This document shows, one piece after another, positions 9,356-18,320 of a DNA stretch of 64,000 nucleotides. This DNA comes from Burkholderiaceae bacterium (GTDB lineage Bacteria; Pseudomonadota; Gammaproteobacteria; Burkholderiales; Burkholderiaceae_D): the NCBI GenBank assembly GCA_030158675.1, contig JAOASL010000040.1, positions 75,249 to 139,248 on the forward strand, written 5' to 3'. The translations under genes and the position numbers were made by a program. How positions within the stretch are numbered: position 1 is the first letter of the stretch; every line of letters starts with the position of its first letter. Below the pieces are notes generated by a model. That model did no database searches. It saw only the letters and a program-made list of their open reading frames with translations, and was not told where the DNA came from.

Positions 9356-10363
9356 ATGGCCGAAAGTTTCCTGTCCCAGGAAGAAGTCGATGTGCTGCTG
9401 CGCGGCGTATCCGGCGATGTCGAAGACGTAGCCGAGAACGTCCAGTCGTCAGAAATCCGTCCGTACAACCTGGCAACGCAGGAAAGAATCGTGCGCGGCC
9501 GCATGCCGACGCTCGAGATCATCAACGAGCGATTCGCGCGACTGTTCCGCATCGGCCTGTTCAATTTCCTGCGCCGCACCGCCGAAGTCTCGGTCGGCCC
9601 GGTGCGAGTCTCGAAATACAGCGAATTCATCCGCAACCTGGTGGTGCCGACCAACCTGAACCTGGTCCACTGCAAGCCTTTGCGCGGCACGGCGCTGATG
9701 GTGATCGATCCGAATCTGGTCTTCCTGATGATCGACAACCTGTTTGGCGGCGATGGCCGTTTTCATACGCGCGTCGAAGGACGGGACTTTACCCAGACCG
9801 AGCAGCGCATCATTCAGCGCGTACTGGAGATCTGGTTCGACGCCTATCAAAAATCCTGGGAGCCGGTGCATCCGCTGGATTTCGAGTACATCCGCTCCGA
9901 GATGAACACGCAATTCGCCAACATCGCCACGCCGAATGAAGTGGTGGTATCGACCACCTTTACCGTCGAACTCGGCTCGCAGTCGGGCGAAATGCACATC
10001 TGCATGCCTTACTCGATGATTGAGCCGATTCGCGACCAGCTGACCTCGAGCCTGCAAGGCGAAACGCTGGAGATGGACCAGCGCTGGATCAAGCTGCTGA
10101 AGCAGCAGATACAGACGGCCGAAGTGGAGCTGGTGGTCAATCTCGGCACGCTGCGCATGTCCGTCGGCGACATGACGAAGATCCGTGCCGGTGACGTGCT
10201 GCCACTGGACATGCCGGAACAGCTCGAGGCCCGGGTCGCCGGCGTGCCGGTCATGCATTGCACACACGGCCAGCTCAACGGCCAATACGCGGTGAAGGTA
10301 GTCGAGCTGCTGGCACCCGCGCAACAGGACACCCTGCAAGGAGAAACCCATGACGATACTTGA
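9356..10363 (+). CDS. fliM: FliM, flagellar motor switch protein (CheY-P target)
   Basis: 335 residues. The N-terminal LSQEEVDVLLRG (residues 6-17) is the CheY-P docking peptide (LSQxEIDALL class). The CheC-like middle domain and C-terminal SpoA domain follow (LVVNLGTLRMSVGDMTKIRAGDVLPLD type, quoted only in part). It forms the C-ring wall with FliG and FliN. A possible -10 TACACT lies at 9269-9274, about 80 bp upstream, which would start a fliMNOPQR transcription unit; no convincing -35 is visible. Overlaps fliN by 14 nt. Confidence 0.97.
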   Translation: MAESFLSQEEVDVLLRGVSGDVEDVAENVQSSEIRPYNLATQERIVRGRMPTLEIINERFARLFRIGLFNFLRRTAEVSVGPVRVSKYSEFIRNLVVPTNLNLVHCKPLRGTALMVIDPNLVFLMIDNLFGGDGRFHTRVEGRDFTQTEQRIIQRVLEIWFDAYQKSWEPVHPLDFEYIRSEMNTQFANIATPNEVVVSTTFTVELGSQSGEMHICMPYSMIEPIRDQLTSSLQGETLEMDQRWIKLLKQQIQTAEVELVVNLGTLRMSVGDMTKIRAGDVLPLDMPEQLEARVAGVPVMHCTHGQLNGQYAVKVVELLAPAQQDTLQGETHDDT

Positions 10364-10760
10364 CCCGGAAAGCAGCGCCACCATCGATGACTGGAGCGCC
10401 GCGCTGGCCGAACAGGCCGCCTCCACCGGCGACCTGCCCGCAACCATCGAGAAGGCCAGCTTCCGCGACTTCACCGCGCCGACCGGCGCAACGCAGACCA
10501 ATGACATCGATTTCATTCTCGACATTCCGGTCCAGCTGACCGTGGAACTCGGCCGCACCCGTATTCCCATTCGCAACCTGCTGCAGCTCGCGCAAGGCTC
10601 GGTGGTCGAACTCGACGGACTGGCCGGCGAGCCGATGGACGTGCTGGTCAACGGCTGCCTGATCGCGCAGGGCGAAGTGGTGGTCGTGAATGACAAGTTC
10701 GGCATCCGCCTGACCGATATCATCACGCCGGCCGAACGCATCCGGAAGCTCAACAAATGA
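10350..10760 (+). CDS. fliN: FliN, flagellar motor switch / export docking protein
   Basis: 136 residues. The C-terminal 80 residues form the SpoA domain ([40 protein letters not shown]). The N-terminal 50 residues are a variable acidic tail. FliN forms the bottom of the C ring and docks FliH-FliI. It overlaps fliM and shares a 4-nt overlap with fliO. Confidence 0.96.
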   Translation: MTILDPESSATIDDWSAALAEQAASTGDLPATIEKASFRDFTAPTGATQTNDIDFILDIPVQLTVELGRTRIPIRNLLQLAQGSVVELDGLAGEPMDVLVNGCLIAQGEVVVVNDKFGIRLTDIITPAERIRKLNK

Positions 10761-11077
10761 TGCAGCTGACCCTGGGATTGCTGTTCGTGCTCGCGCTCAT
10801 CGGGGCGCTTGCCTGGAGCGTGTCGCGCCTGCGCGGGCTGCGACCGACCGGACTGTCGCCGGTGACGGTGGTAGGCGCCGCCGCAGTCGGCACGCGCGAG
10901 CGCGTGGTCGTCGTCGAGACCGGCGGCCAGTGGCTGGTACTCGGCGTGGCCGCCGGCAGCGTGACGTTGCTCGACAAGACCCTGCCGCAGGTGCTGTCCG
11001 AGCGCAGCACTTCACAGCAGGAACTGCCGAAATTCGCGGCCTGGCTGAAACAGGCGATGGACAAGAGGTCATCGTGA
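10757..11077 (+). CDS. fliO: FliO, flagellar export-gate assembly protein
   Basis: 106 residues. One N-terminal transmembrane helix ([17 protein letters not shown]) precedes a small cytoplasmic domain with [20 protein letters not shown], the conserved FliO core. It helps assemble the FliP ring. Two consecutive ATG codons occur at the start; the first overlaps the fliN stop. The stop TGA overlaps the GTG start of fliP. Confidence 0.92.
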   Translation: MMQLTLGLLFVLALIGALAWSVSRLRGLRPTGLSPVTVVGAAAVGTRERVVVVETGGQWLVLGVAAGSVTLLDKTLPQVLSERSTSQQELPKFAAWLKQAMDKRSS

Positions 11078-11850
11078 TTGCGCCGCTGCTTGCCAGAACA
11101 TTCCGTCATCCGCTGTGCGTGGCCGCGCTGACCTGCGTGCCGCTGCTGGCGCCGGCGCTGGCACTGGCCGAGCCCGGCCTGCCCGCCCTGACCAGCACAC
11201 CGGCTCCCGGCGGCGGCACCCACTACACGCTGTCGCTGCAGACGCTGCTGTTCATGACGGCGCTCGGCTTCCTGCCGGCGGCGCTGCTGATGATGACGAG
11301 CTTTACGCGCATCGTGATCGTGCTGTCGCTGCTGCGCTCGGCGCTCGGCACGCAACACGCGCCGCCGAATCAGGTGATCATCGGGCTGTCGCTGTTCCTG
11401 TCCTTGTTTGTCATGGGACCGACGCTGGACAAGATCTACACCGAGGCCTGGCAACCGCTTGATGAAAACAAGATCACCCTGCAGGAAGCTCTCGACAAGG
11501 GCGCCGCACCGCTGAAGCAGTTCATGCTGGCGCAGACGCGCGAGAGCGACCTGGCGCTGTACGTCAAGCTGTCGAAAAGTCCGGCGCTGGAGAATCCGGC
11601 CCAGGTGCCGCTGCGGCTGCTGGTGCCGGCCTTCATCACCTCGGAACTGAAGACAGCGTTCCAGATTGGTTTCGCGATCTTCATCCCCTTCCTCATCATC
11701 GACATGGTGGTCGCCAGCGTGCTGATGGCGCTGGGCATGATGATGGTATCGCCGGCCATCGTGTCGCTGCCGTTCAAGCTGATCCTGTTCGTGCTGGTGG
11801 ACGGCTGGGCGCTGCTGATCGGTTCGCTTGCACAGAGCTTCGTCAGCTGA
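11074..11850 (+). CDS. fliP: FliP, flagellar type III export-gate membrane protein
   Basis: 258 residues from a GTG at 11074 that overlaps the fliO stop (GTGA) and has GAGG about 8 nt upstream. The open frame extends further left but only through fliO in another frame, so that extension is rejected. It begins with a cleavable signal peptide ([17 protein letters not shown]), then the gate-forming helices with the family signatures [22 protein letters not shown] and [20 protein letters not shown] (both quoted up to family core). With FliQ and FliR it makes the helical export channel. Confidence 0.96.
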   Translation: MIAPLLARTFRHPLCVAALTCVPLLAPALALAEPGLPALTSTPAPGGGTHYTLSLQTLLFMTALGFLPAALLMMTSFTRIVIVLSLLRSALGTQHAPPNQVIIGLSLFLSLFVMGPTLDKIYTEAWQPLDENKITLQEALDKGAAPLKQFMLAQTRESDLALYVKLSKSPALENPAQVPLRLLVPAFITSELKTAFQIGFAIFIPFLIIDMVVASVLMALGMMMVSPAIVSLPFKLILFVLVDGWALLIGSLAQSFVS

Positions 11851-11869
11851 GCACGGAAGGCAGACGACC

Positions 11870-12142
11870 ATGATGACTCCTGAAACCGTCATGACCGAAG
11901 GCCGCCTCGCGATGGAGGCGATGCTGATGGTGGCCGGGCCGCTGCTGCTGGTCGCGCTGCTGGTCGGCTTGGTGATCAGCATCTTCCAGGCCGCCACACA
12001 GATCAACGAAAGCACACTGTCCTTCATACCGAAGCTGCTCGGCATCTTCATTGCGCTGATCGCGCTCGGTCCGTGGATGCTGACCGTGATGCTGGATTAC
12101 ATGCGTCATTCGCTGACCGGCATTCCGGGCATGGTCGGCTGA
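11870..12142 (+). CDS. fliQ: FliQ, flagellar type III export-gate membrane protein
   Basis: 90 residues, two transmembrane helices (MLMVAGPLLLVALLVGLVIS and LLGIFIALIALGPWM) joined by the family motif ISIFQAATQINESTL. The start at 11870 is chosen because GGAAGG lies 9 nt upstream and gives the usual 89-90 residues; an ATG immediately after (11873) is equally possible. A longer in-frame extension to 11828 runs into fliP and is unlikely. Confidence 0.95.
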   Translation: MMTPETVMTEGRLAMEAMLMVAGPLLLVALLVGLVISIFQAATQINESTLSFIPKLLGIFIALIALGPWMLTVMLDYMRHSLTGIPGMVG

Positions 12143-12149
12143 ACCGGCG

Positions 12150-12914
12150 ATGCTGAGCCTGAGCAGCGAACAACTGAATGCCTGGATGGTCGCGCTGCTG
12201 TGGCCGACGGCGCGCATTCTGTCGATGATCAGTGTCGCGCCCCTGTTCGGCCACAGGGCGATTCCGGCACGGGTGAAGGTCGGCCTCGGCCTGCTGCTGG
12301 CCATCGCCATCGCCCCCGGTCTGCCGCCGTTGCCGGCGGTCGCACCGTTTTCGTTTGACGGCGTGCTGCTGCTGACGCAGCAAGTGCTGATCGGCCTGGC
12401 AATCGGCTTCACCATGCGCATCGTGTTCGCCGGCATTGAGCTGGCGGGCGAACTGGCGGCGCTGACGATGGGTTTGTCGTTCGCGAGCTTTTTCGATCCG
12501 AACAGCAGCAGCGAGGCGTCCGTGCTGAGCCAGTGGTTTGGCTGGCTCGCGCTGATGGTGTTCGTGTCATCCAATCTGCACCTGGCGCTGCTGGCATCGA
12601 TGGCCGACAGTTTTCATAGCCTGCCCATCTCGGCGCTGCCCGTCGGCCTGGGCCCGTTCAAGCTCGTCACCCGCTATGGCGGCCATATCTTTGCGATCGG
12701 ACTGCAGCTCGCCCTGCCGATCGTGGCCGCGCTGCTGGTCACTAACCTCGCGCTCGGCATCCTGACCAAGGCCGCGCCGCAGCTGAACATTTTTGCGATC
12801 GGCTTTCCGGTCACGCTGGGCATCGGCTTCCTGATGACGGCGATGGTGCTGCCCTATCTGGCACAGCCGATGATGCAGGTAATGGAGCAGGGTCTGGTGC
12901 TGCTGCGCGGGTAA
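12150..12914 (+). CDS. fliR: FliR, flagellar type III export-gate membrane protein
   Basis: 254 residues with six predicted hydrophobic segments. The family pattern RILSMISVAPLFGHRAIPARVK lies at the first helix, followed by VLIGLAIGFTMRIVFAGIELAG. It completes the FliPQR gate and is the last gene of this rightward run. It converges on flgL, with 120 bp and a stem-loop between them. Confidence 0.96.
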   Translation: MLSLSSEQLNAWMVALLWPTARILSMISVAPLFGHRAIPARVKVGLGLLLAIAIAPGLPPLPAVAPFSFDGVLLLTQQVLIGLAIGFTMRIVFAGIELAGELAALTMGLSFASFFDPNSSSEASVLSQWFGWLALMVFVSSNLHLALLASMADSFHSLPISALPVGLGPFKLVTRYGGHIFAIGLQLALPIVAALLVTNLALGILTKAAPQLNIFAIGFPVTLGIGFLMTAMVLPYLAQPMMQVMEQGLVLLRG

Positions 12915-12994
12915 GTGTCCGCAAAAAACCGCTGGCATCGTTGCGCTGCCGGCAGCCTGAAAGAAGCTGTCAGAAATTCTCAAACGTGCCGCCT

Positions 12995-13020
12995 GAGCTG
13001 CAGCCAAATCGGCAGCTCAG
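12995..13020. terminator. Stem-loop between convergent fliR and flgL
   Basis: TGAGCTGC (12995-13002) pairs perfectly with GCAGCTCA (13013-13020) around a 10-nt loop. No T-run follows on either strand, so it is a weak terminator candidate, but its position between two converging operons fits a transcription barrier. Two GTGCTCA copies follow at 13022-13036. Confidence 0.3.
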
Positions 13021-13034
13021 CGTGCTCAGTGTGC

Positions 13035-13979
13035 TCAGATCAGCGAAAACAGCGACAGCTGTGACACCGACTTGAATGATTTCATCGCTGCCTCCAGCGT
13101 GGCCTGCTGCTGACTGAAGTCGCTGATGACCTGGGTGTAATCGACATCCTGCAGCGTCGACTTGGCCTGTGCGTAATAGATATCCTTGGCGGCGCCGGCG
13201 GCATCGAGGGCGTCGATCTCTTTTTGCTGTGCGCCGATCGCCGCGCGCGACGACAGCACGCGGTCGAGCAGGATGGTCAGCGCATTGCCAGCCGCCGTGC
13301 CGGCGGCCGCCTGCGCCGTCTGTGCGGCGGCGCTGGCGGTGGGCGACTTCAGTGCGTCGGACCAGCTGCGCAGCGTGGTGAAGATATCTTGTTTGACGCC
13401 CGGCGCAGACGTGGTTCCCGTATCGATCGCCTCGAACAGCTGCTGCGCGCTGACCGAGATCGTCACACGGCGGCTGGTGTCGACCTGCAAGCTGCGCTGG
13501 CCGCCGTCGCCCTGAAAAGTCGCACCGCTGCTGGTCTTCTGGTACGTGGGCATAGTGACCTGATAGCCGGAAAACATGAAATTGCCCATGCCGTCCTTGC
13601 TGTTGGCCAGCGACAGCAGTTGCTCGAGCTGGCCATCGAGTTCGACCGCCAGATAGCTGCGCTGCGTATCATCGAGCGAGGCATTGCCGGCCTGGACCAG
13701 CAGGGTCTGCACGTCCTGCGCCAGCTCATTCATCGACGACAGCACGCCTTCCTGCTCGCGCAGCGCATTGCCGGCATTGATGCGGTTGGTGGCGAACTGC
13801 TCGTTCATGACCCGCCCCTGCTCGAGGTTCAGCACTTGCGAAGCGCCAATCGGATCGTCGGCCGGCGTCAGTATTTTGCGGCCGGTGGCGATCTGCTGCT
13901 GGGTCTTTACCAGCCCGGACTGCAGTTCAGTGATGCGCGACTGTCCTGCGCTAAAGAGGGTATTGGTGCTGATTCTCAT
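13035..13979 (-). CDS. flgL: FlgL, hook-filament junction protein 3
   Basis: 314 residues. Flagellin-like N- and C-termini are visible: RISTNTLFSAGQSRITELQ at the start with GRKILTPADDPIGASQVLNL, and a helical C-terminus ending FKSVSQLSLFSLI. It caps the junction with FlgK and is exported by the flagellar apparatus with FlgN as chaperone. Downstream of flgK by 91 bp and most likely co-transcribed with it from the sigma-28 promoter before flgK. Confidence 0.95.
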   Translation of the reverse strand: MRISTNTLFSAGQSRITELQSGLVKTQQQIATGRKILTPADDPIGASQVLNLEQGRVMNEQFATNRINAGNALREQEGVLSSMNELAQDVQTLLVQAGNASLDDTQRSYLAVELDGQLEQLLSLANSKDGMGNFMFSGYQVTMPTYQKTSSGATFQGDGGQRSLQVDTSRRVTISVSAQQLFEAIDTGTTSAPGVKQDIFTTLRSWSDALKSPTASAAAQTAQAAAGTAAGNALTILLDRVLSSRAAIGAQQKEIDALDAAGAAKDIYYAQAKSTLQDVDYTQVISDFSQQQATLEAAMKSFKSVSQLSLFSLI

Positions 13980-14039
13980 CTCGTCTCGATTCGTTTGAGG
14001 TCTGTTTCGCCTCTGGCTACATCAGACTGCGTCATACCG

Positions 14040-14060
14040 CTGTGTGTGCTGTGTGTGCTG
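14040..14060. repeat. 9-bp tandem repeat (CTGTGTGTG) in the flgK-flgL gap
   Basis: Two perfect copies of CTGTGTGTG plus a partial third. It lies between the flgK stop and the flgL start, so copy-number change would alter spacing but not a protein. A related 9-bp unit (CTGTGGGTG) occurs in flgJ, 2.6 kb away. Confidence 0.6.
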
Positions 14061-14070
14061 TACGCTGCCG

Positions 14071-16005
14071 TCAGCGGCCCAGCTGCAACAGGATGTCGAA
14101 CAATTCGCCTGCCGCCTGCATCAGCTTGCCGGCAGCCTGATAGGCCTGCTGGTAGCGCATCAGGTTGCCGGCCTCTTCATCGAGGTTGACGCCGGACTCA
14201 CTCTGTTGCGCGGCGACCGCCTGCGTGTAATAGGTGCCCGCTGCGGCGCTGGTCACCTGCAGTTCGCGTGTCTTGTTGCCGATATCGGAGACCAGCGATG
14301 CATAGGCCCCCTGAAAATGCGCGCTGCCGTCGCCGACCGTCAGTGCGCTCTGCAGGTCAGCGATCAGCGCGGCATTGCGCGCGTCGCCGCTGCCGCCGGC
14401 ATTGGCGGCAATCCTGAACTGGTCGCCGTTGGCCGGCGTGCCCGACAAACTGAACTGCATCCCGCCAAATGCGTAGCTGGCATCGGCGACGTAAGGGACC
14501 ACCGCGCCGGCCGCATAGCTGGTGCTGTTGCTATTGACAGTGAGGGTGACGGCCACCGCCGGCGAAAAGCTCAGCTGATTGCCAGTGCCCGCGTAGTTCA
14601 GCGTGACCGGCGTGGCAATGTTCGCTTGCGCGAAGGTGGTATCGACGCTGCCGGCGCTGATGCGGCCGGTGCCGTTGTTGGTGGCCAGCGCCTGCATGCG
14701 CACCGGCGCAGCGGCGGCCAGCTGGACGCCGTCCTTCAACAGCACGCCGATCTTGGAGGCGCCAGCCGCCGTCGGCCGGATCAGATAAGTGTCGCTGGTG
14801 GCCGGCGTACCAGTCAGTGTCAGTGTCACACCATCGACGGTCTGCGGCAGGCTGGCATAGGTGGTGACGGTATTGTCCGACAGGCGCGTGACCTGATATT
14901 TGGTGCCGTCGAACTGCAAACGGTAATCGCTGGCCGTCAGTTGCGACGCATCGGCGATGCTGGCGCCGACCATGCCGCTGCCGGTGTTGTCGCGACTGGA
15001 AGCGACGAGCGGCTTGGGCACCGAGAACAGGTCGCTGCCCATCGCGCCCGTCGTGGTCTGGCCGAGCCGCTGCTGCGCATTGACGCTGTCGGCCAGCACG
15101 ATCGCGATGCGTCCCAGCGCATTCTGCGTGCGGTCCAGCGTCTGCGCACGGAACTCGAACAAACCGCCGAGGCGACCGCCGGGCAAGGCACTCTCGCCCA
15201 GCATGGTGGTCTTGTCCTTCGATACATACGCGACCATCGTGCGGGTGCTGTCCGTCGGCGAGCTGGTCGCGGCCAGCGCATACGCCTTGGCACCCACAAC
15301 CAGCGGCTGGCCGTTGCCAATGAAGACATTCGAGCTATTACCCTGCTGGACCACGGTGACGCGGACTTCCTTTGCCAGCTGCTGCACCAGCAGGTCGCGC
15401 TGGTCCATCAGGTCGTTCGGCGGCTTGCCCTGAGCGGCGGTGGTGGCCTTTTCGATCGCATCATTCAGTTGGCCGATCTGGCGCGCGTAGGCATTGATGG
15501 ACGACACGCTCGATTCGATTTCGCCATTGATGCCGGCGCGGATCTCGGTGAACTGCGCGTCGAGTCCGTTGAAGCGTGCCGCCAGCGACTCGGACGACGA
15601 CAGCATCGACTGCCTTGCGGCCGCGTCACTCGGCTGCGCAGCAAGGTTCTGCACGCTCTTGAAAAAATCCTGCAATGCGGGCGACACGCCGGCCGACGCG
15701 TCGGCCAGCAGATTGTCGATGCGGCTGATCTGTGAGTAATAGGTGTCGAGCGCGCTCTTGCCGACCTGTGCGCCGAGCACCTGGGTGGTCAGGAATTCGC
15801 TGTAGACGCGATTGACGCCGGTCACCTCAGTGCCCTTGCCGACGAAGCCATAGCCGCTGTTCTGTCCGGCCACCGCGCCTTGCGTGACCACCTGTCGCGT
15901 ATAGCCGGCCGAACCGGAGTTGGCAATGTTGTGGCCCGTGGTCGCCAACCCCACTTGCGCAGCGGCTAAGGCACTCTGGCCGATCGAGAGGATGTTGGAA
16001 GTCAT
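14071..16005 (-). CDS. flgK: FlgK, hook-filament junction protein 1
   Basis: 644 residues. The N-terminus SIGQSALAAAQVGLATTGHN followed by IANSGSAGYTRQ is the FlgK rod/hook-family motif, and the C-terminus (VNLDEEAGNLMRYQQAYQAAG) is the matching helix that packs against it. The central 400 residues are surface-exposed and variable. The length is a little above the enterobacterial 547, as is common in Burkholderiales. A good sigma-28 promoter lies 27-53 bp upstream of the start. Confidence 0.96.
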   Translation of the reverse strand: MTSNILSIGQSALAAAQVGLATTGHNIANSGSAGYTRQVVTQGAVAGQNSGYGFVGKGTEVTGVNRVYSEFLTTQVLGAQVGKSALDTYYSQISRIDNLLADASAGVSPALQDFFKSVQNLAAQPSDAAARQSMLSSSESLAARFNGLDAQFTEIRAGINGEIESSVSSINAYARQIGQLNDAIEKATTAAQGKPPNDLMDQRDLLVQQLAKEVRVTVVQQGNSSNVFIGNGQPLVVGAKAYALAATSSPTDSTRTMVAYVSKDKTTMLGESALPGGRLGGLFEFRAQTLDRTQNALGRIAIVLADSVNAQQRLGQTTTGAMGSDLFSVPKPLVASSRDNTGSGMVGASIADASQLTASDYRLQFDGTKYQVTRLSDNTVTTYASLPQTVDGVTLTLTGTPATSDTYLIRPTAAGASKIGVLLKDGVQLAAAAPVRMQALATNNGTGRISAGSVDTTFAQANIATPVTLNYAGTGNQLSFSPAVAVTLTVNSNSTSYAAGAVVPYVADASYAFGGMQFSLSGTPANGDQFRIAANAGGSGDARNAALIADLQSALTVGDGSAHFQGAYASLVSDIGNKTRELQVTSAAAGTYYTQAVAAQQSESGVNLDEEAGNLMRYQQAYQAAGKLMQAAGELFDILLQLGR

Positions 16006-16031
16006 GACAGGTTCCGAAGTGGCGTATCTCG

Positions 16032-16058
16032 GTTACGGCGGGCCGCAGCGATTATTTA
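16032..16058 (-). promoter_or_regulatory. Sigma-28 (FliA) promoter for flgKL
   Basis: Read on the minus strand: -35 TAAATAAT (16058-16051), 11-nt spacer, -10 GCCGTAAC (16039-16032), against the consensus TAAAGTTT-N11-GCCGATAA. Transcription would start near 16025, giving a leader of about 20 nt before the flgK ATG. flgKL is a classical late (class III) unit, so position and sequence agree. Confidence 0.7.
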
Positions 16059-16089
16059 GGCGCGGGCTTCGGGCCGGCACGGCGACCTG

Positions 16090-17187
16090 TCACACGCGCG
16101 CGATCATCCGGCGCAGCTTGTCCGCATACAATGGATCGGTCGCGTAGCCGGCCCGCTGCAGTCCCTGCGCGAAACCGACCGCATCTGACGCCGACGCGAC
16201 CACGGTCTTGTAGCGCGGACTATGGGTCAGCAGCCGCGCATAGTCGGCGAAGGCTTCGGCATAGGATCCGTATGCGCGGAATTTTTCGACGCGCCGCTGC
16301 GCGACGCCGCCCACATACTCGGTCGTCATCACTTCGGCAACCGGTCCGCGCCAGCCCTTGCTGGCCTTCACGCCGAACACGTTGTGCGAATGGCTGCCGT
16401 CGGCATGCTTGATCTCGCGGCGGCCCCAGCCGCTCTCGAGTGCGGCCTGCGCCAGCATGAATTTCGCTGGTATGCCGGTTGCCTGGCTGGCCGCTTCCGC
16501 CAGCGCCGTAAAGCGCTGCGTAAAAGAACGCGGCCGGGAGGCAAGGTCGGCCGTGGCGGCCGGGCTGGCAGTTTTTTTGGCAACGACGGCGTGGCTGGGC
16601 CCGATCGTCGCCGACGCCCTGGGTGCGCTGGTCGTACTGGGCGCGCTGGGCACAATGGGCGCACTGGGCACACTGTGGGTGCTGTGGGTGCTGTGGGTGG
16701 TGTGGTTGCTGCGCGCTCCAGACACCCTGGCTGCACGAACGGCGTCAGCCGGTGTCGCAGTATCGGTCGCCACAGGATTGACGGCGCTGACGCTGGAATC
16801 AGCCGCGCCCGCCGCATCGGCGGCGCCGATTATGCCGATCGCGCTGATCGTGCCAACATCGGTCGTATCGGCCGGCATGCCGCGCGGCGCCAGCTGCCGG
16901 ACCAGCACATCGGCCAGCCCGATGCCGCGCGACGCCAGCGCGCGCGCATATTGCTGGTCGAGCATGCCCTGCATCGTGCGGCCTTGCTCGCTGTCGAACA
17001 GGCCTTCCGCCGGCGCGGCATCACGCATGCTTTTCATCACGTTCTCGATGAACAGTGCCTCGAACTGCGAGGCGGCCGCCTTCACCGCCTCCGGCGAATT
17101 TTCGCGCGCTGCAAAGCGAAGTCGGTCCAGTCCGCCAGCGTCAAGTACGCCCGCGCCGGGCGCAGGTGTCGGTATCGGTGTGGCCAT
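16090..17187 (-). CDS. flgJ: FlgJ, rod-cap protein with peptidoglycan hydrolase domain
   Basis: 365 residues, longer than the about 315 of Salmonella. Three parts are visible: an N-terminal rod-binding/cap domain (about 25-110; AASQFEALFIENVMKSMRDA), a long Ala/Thr/Ser/Pro linker (about 115-215) containing the tripeptide repeat HSTHSTHS encoded by tandem 9-bp units, and a C-terminal glucosaminidase domain (AQAALESGWGRREI, catalytic Glu near residue 250; HNVFGVKASKGW). It digests peptidoglycan so the rod can pass. The stop lies 85 bp before flgK's start, with the flgK promoter between. Confidence 0.95.
   Translation of the reverse strand: MATPIPTPAPGAGVLDAGGLDRLRFAARENSPEAVKAAASQFEALFIENVMKSMRDAAPAEGLFDSEQGRTMQGMLDQQYARALASRGIGLADVLVRQLAPRGMPADTTDVGTISAIGIIGAADAAGAADSSVSAVNPVATDTATPADAVRAARVSGARSNHTTHSTHSTHSVPSAPIVPSAPSTTSAPRASATIGPSHAVVAKKTASPAATADLASRPRSFTQRFTALAEAASQATGIPAKFMLAQAALESGWGRREIKHADGSHSHNVFGVKASKGWRGPVAEVMTTEYVGGVAQRRVEKFRAYGSYAEAFADYARLLTHSPRYKTVVASASDAVGFAQGLQRAGYATDPLYADKLRRMIARV
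16673..16699. repeat. 9-bp tandem repeat (CTGTGGGTG x3) inside flgJ linker
   Basis: Three perfect copies of CTGTGGGTG, in frame, encoding Thr-His-Ser-type tripeptides in the FlgJ interdomain linker. More degenerate related units (CTGGGC-GCG/CTGGGC-ACA) extend to about 16637. In-frame slippage would lengthen or shorten the linker without frameshift. Confidence 0.75.
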
Positions 17188-18311
17188 CAGATGATCTCCA
17201 GTTCGGCGCGCAAGCTGCCGGCCGCCTTCATCGCCTGCAATATCACCAGCAGGTCCTGTGGCGTGACGCCGACGGCGTTCAGCGCCTTCACCACGTCAGC
17301 CAGCGTTGCGCCTGCCTCCAGCGCGATCAGCCGTCCGTCTTCTTTCTTGATGTTGATGTCGCTCTTGGCGGTGCTGACGGTCTGGCCCTGGCCGAATGAA
17401 TTCGGCTGGCTGATCACCGGGGTCGTGCTGATCACCACCGACAGGCTGCCGTGCGCAATCGCACACGGCTCCAGCGTCACAGCCTGGTTCATCACCACCG
17501 AGCCGGTGCGCGCATTGATGATCACGCGGGCAGCCGCCCTGGCAGTGACGATGTCGAGCTCTTCCAGCGCCGCGATGAAGGCCACGCGCGCCGATTCTTC
17601 CTGCGGCGCGTGCACGCGCACGACGCGGCCGTTTTGCGCCATCGCCGCGCCGTCGCCGAAGCGGCGATTGATTGCCGTGACCATCCGCGTCGCATTCGCG
17701 AAGTCGGTGCGGGTCAGTTCCAGTGCAATGAAATCGCCCTGCCCGAGCGCGGACGGCACTTCGCGTTCGACCGTCGCACCGCCACTGATGCGGCCGGCAA
17801 GCAGATGGTTGATCTGGGTCTTGCTGCCGTTGGCGGACGCCCCCGCGCCGCCGACCACCAGATTGCCCTGGGCAATGGCATACACACGATTGTCAGCGCC
17901 TTTCAGCGGCGCCATCAGTAGCGTGCCGCCACGCAGGCTCTTCGCATTGCCGATCGAGGAGACTGTGATATCGATTTCCTGTCCCGGCTGCGCGAACGGC
18001 GGCAGCACGGACGTCACCATCACGGCAGCGACGTTCTTTAACTGCAGCTGCTGCCCGGGCGGCAGGTTGACCCCCATCTGCATCAGCATCGACGCGATGC
18101 TCTGCACGGTGAACGGGGTCTGCGTGGTCTGGTCGCCGGTGCCGTCGAGCCCGACCACGATGCCGTAGCCGGACAGCTGGTTATTGCGCACGCCCTGAAT
18201 GCTGGCCAGGTCCTTCACGCGTTCGGCCTGCGCCGGCAATGCACACAACAAAGCCGGTGCCAGCGCCAGCGCAAGGCGCCACGCAGAGAAAAATCGAATC
18301 GACTGGATCAT
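17187..18311 (-). CDS. flgI: FlgI, flagellar P-ring protein
   Basis: 374 residues with a Sec signal peptide (LALALAPALLCALPAQAERV, cleavage after AQA near residue 29). The mature start VKDLASIQGVRNNQLSGYGI and GLDGTGDQT are P-ring signatures. It polymerises in the periplasm around the rod with FlgA as chaperone. Its stop touches the flgJ start (sharing base 17187), and flgH lies 9 bp upstream. Confidence 0.97.
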   Translation of the reverse strand: MIQSIRFFSAWRLALALAPALLCALPAQAERVKDLASIQGVRNNQLSGYGIVVGLDGTGDQTTQTPFTVQSIASMLMQMGVNLPPGQQLQLKNVAAVMVTSVLPPFAQPGQEIDITVSSIGNAKSLRGGTLLMAPLKGADNRVYAIAQGNLVVGGAGASANGSKTQINHLLAGRISGGATVEREVPSALGQGDFIALELTRTDFANATRMVTAINRRFGDGAAMAQNGRVVRVHAPQEESARVAFIAALEELDIVTARAAARVIINARTGSVVMNQAVTLEPCAIAHGSLSVVISTTPVISQPNSFGQGQTVSTAKSDINIKKEDGRLIALEAGATLADVVKALNAVGVTPQDLLVILQAMKAAGSLRAELEII

Positions 18312-18320
18312 GGGCGCGCC

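Noticed and set aside
10930-11073. N-terminal extension of FliP through fliO
   Set aside because: Arg/Gly-rich shadow sequence; the GTG at 11074 has a ribosome-binding site, a signal peptide follows directly, and the resulting length is normal.
14044-15735. 563-codon open frame antisense to flgK
   Set aside because: Same antisense artefact; no ribosome-binding site, no recognisable domain, fully covered by flgK.
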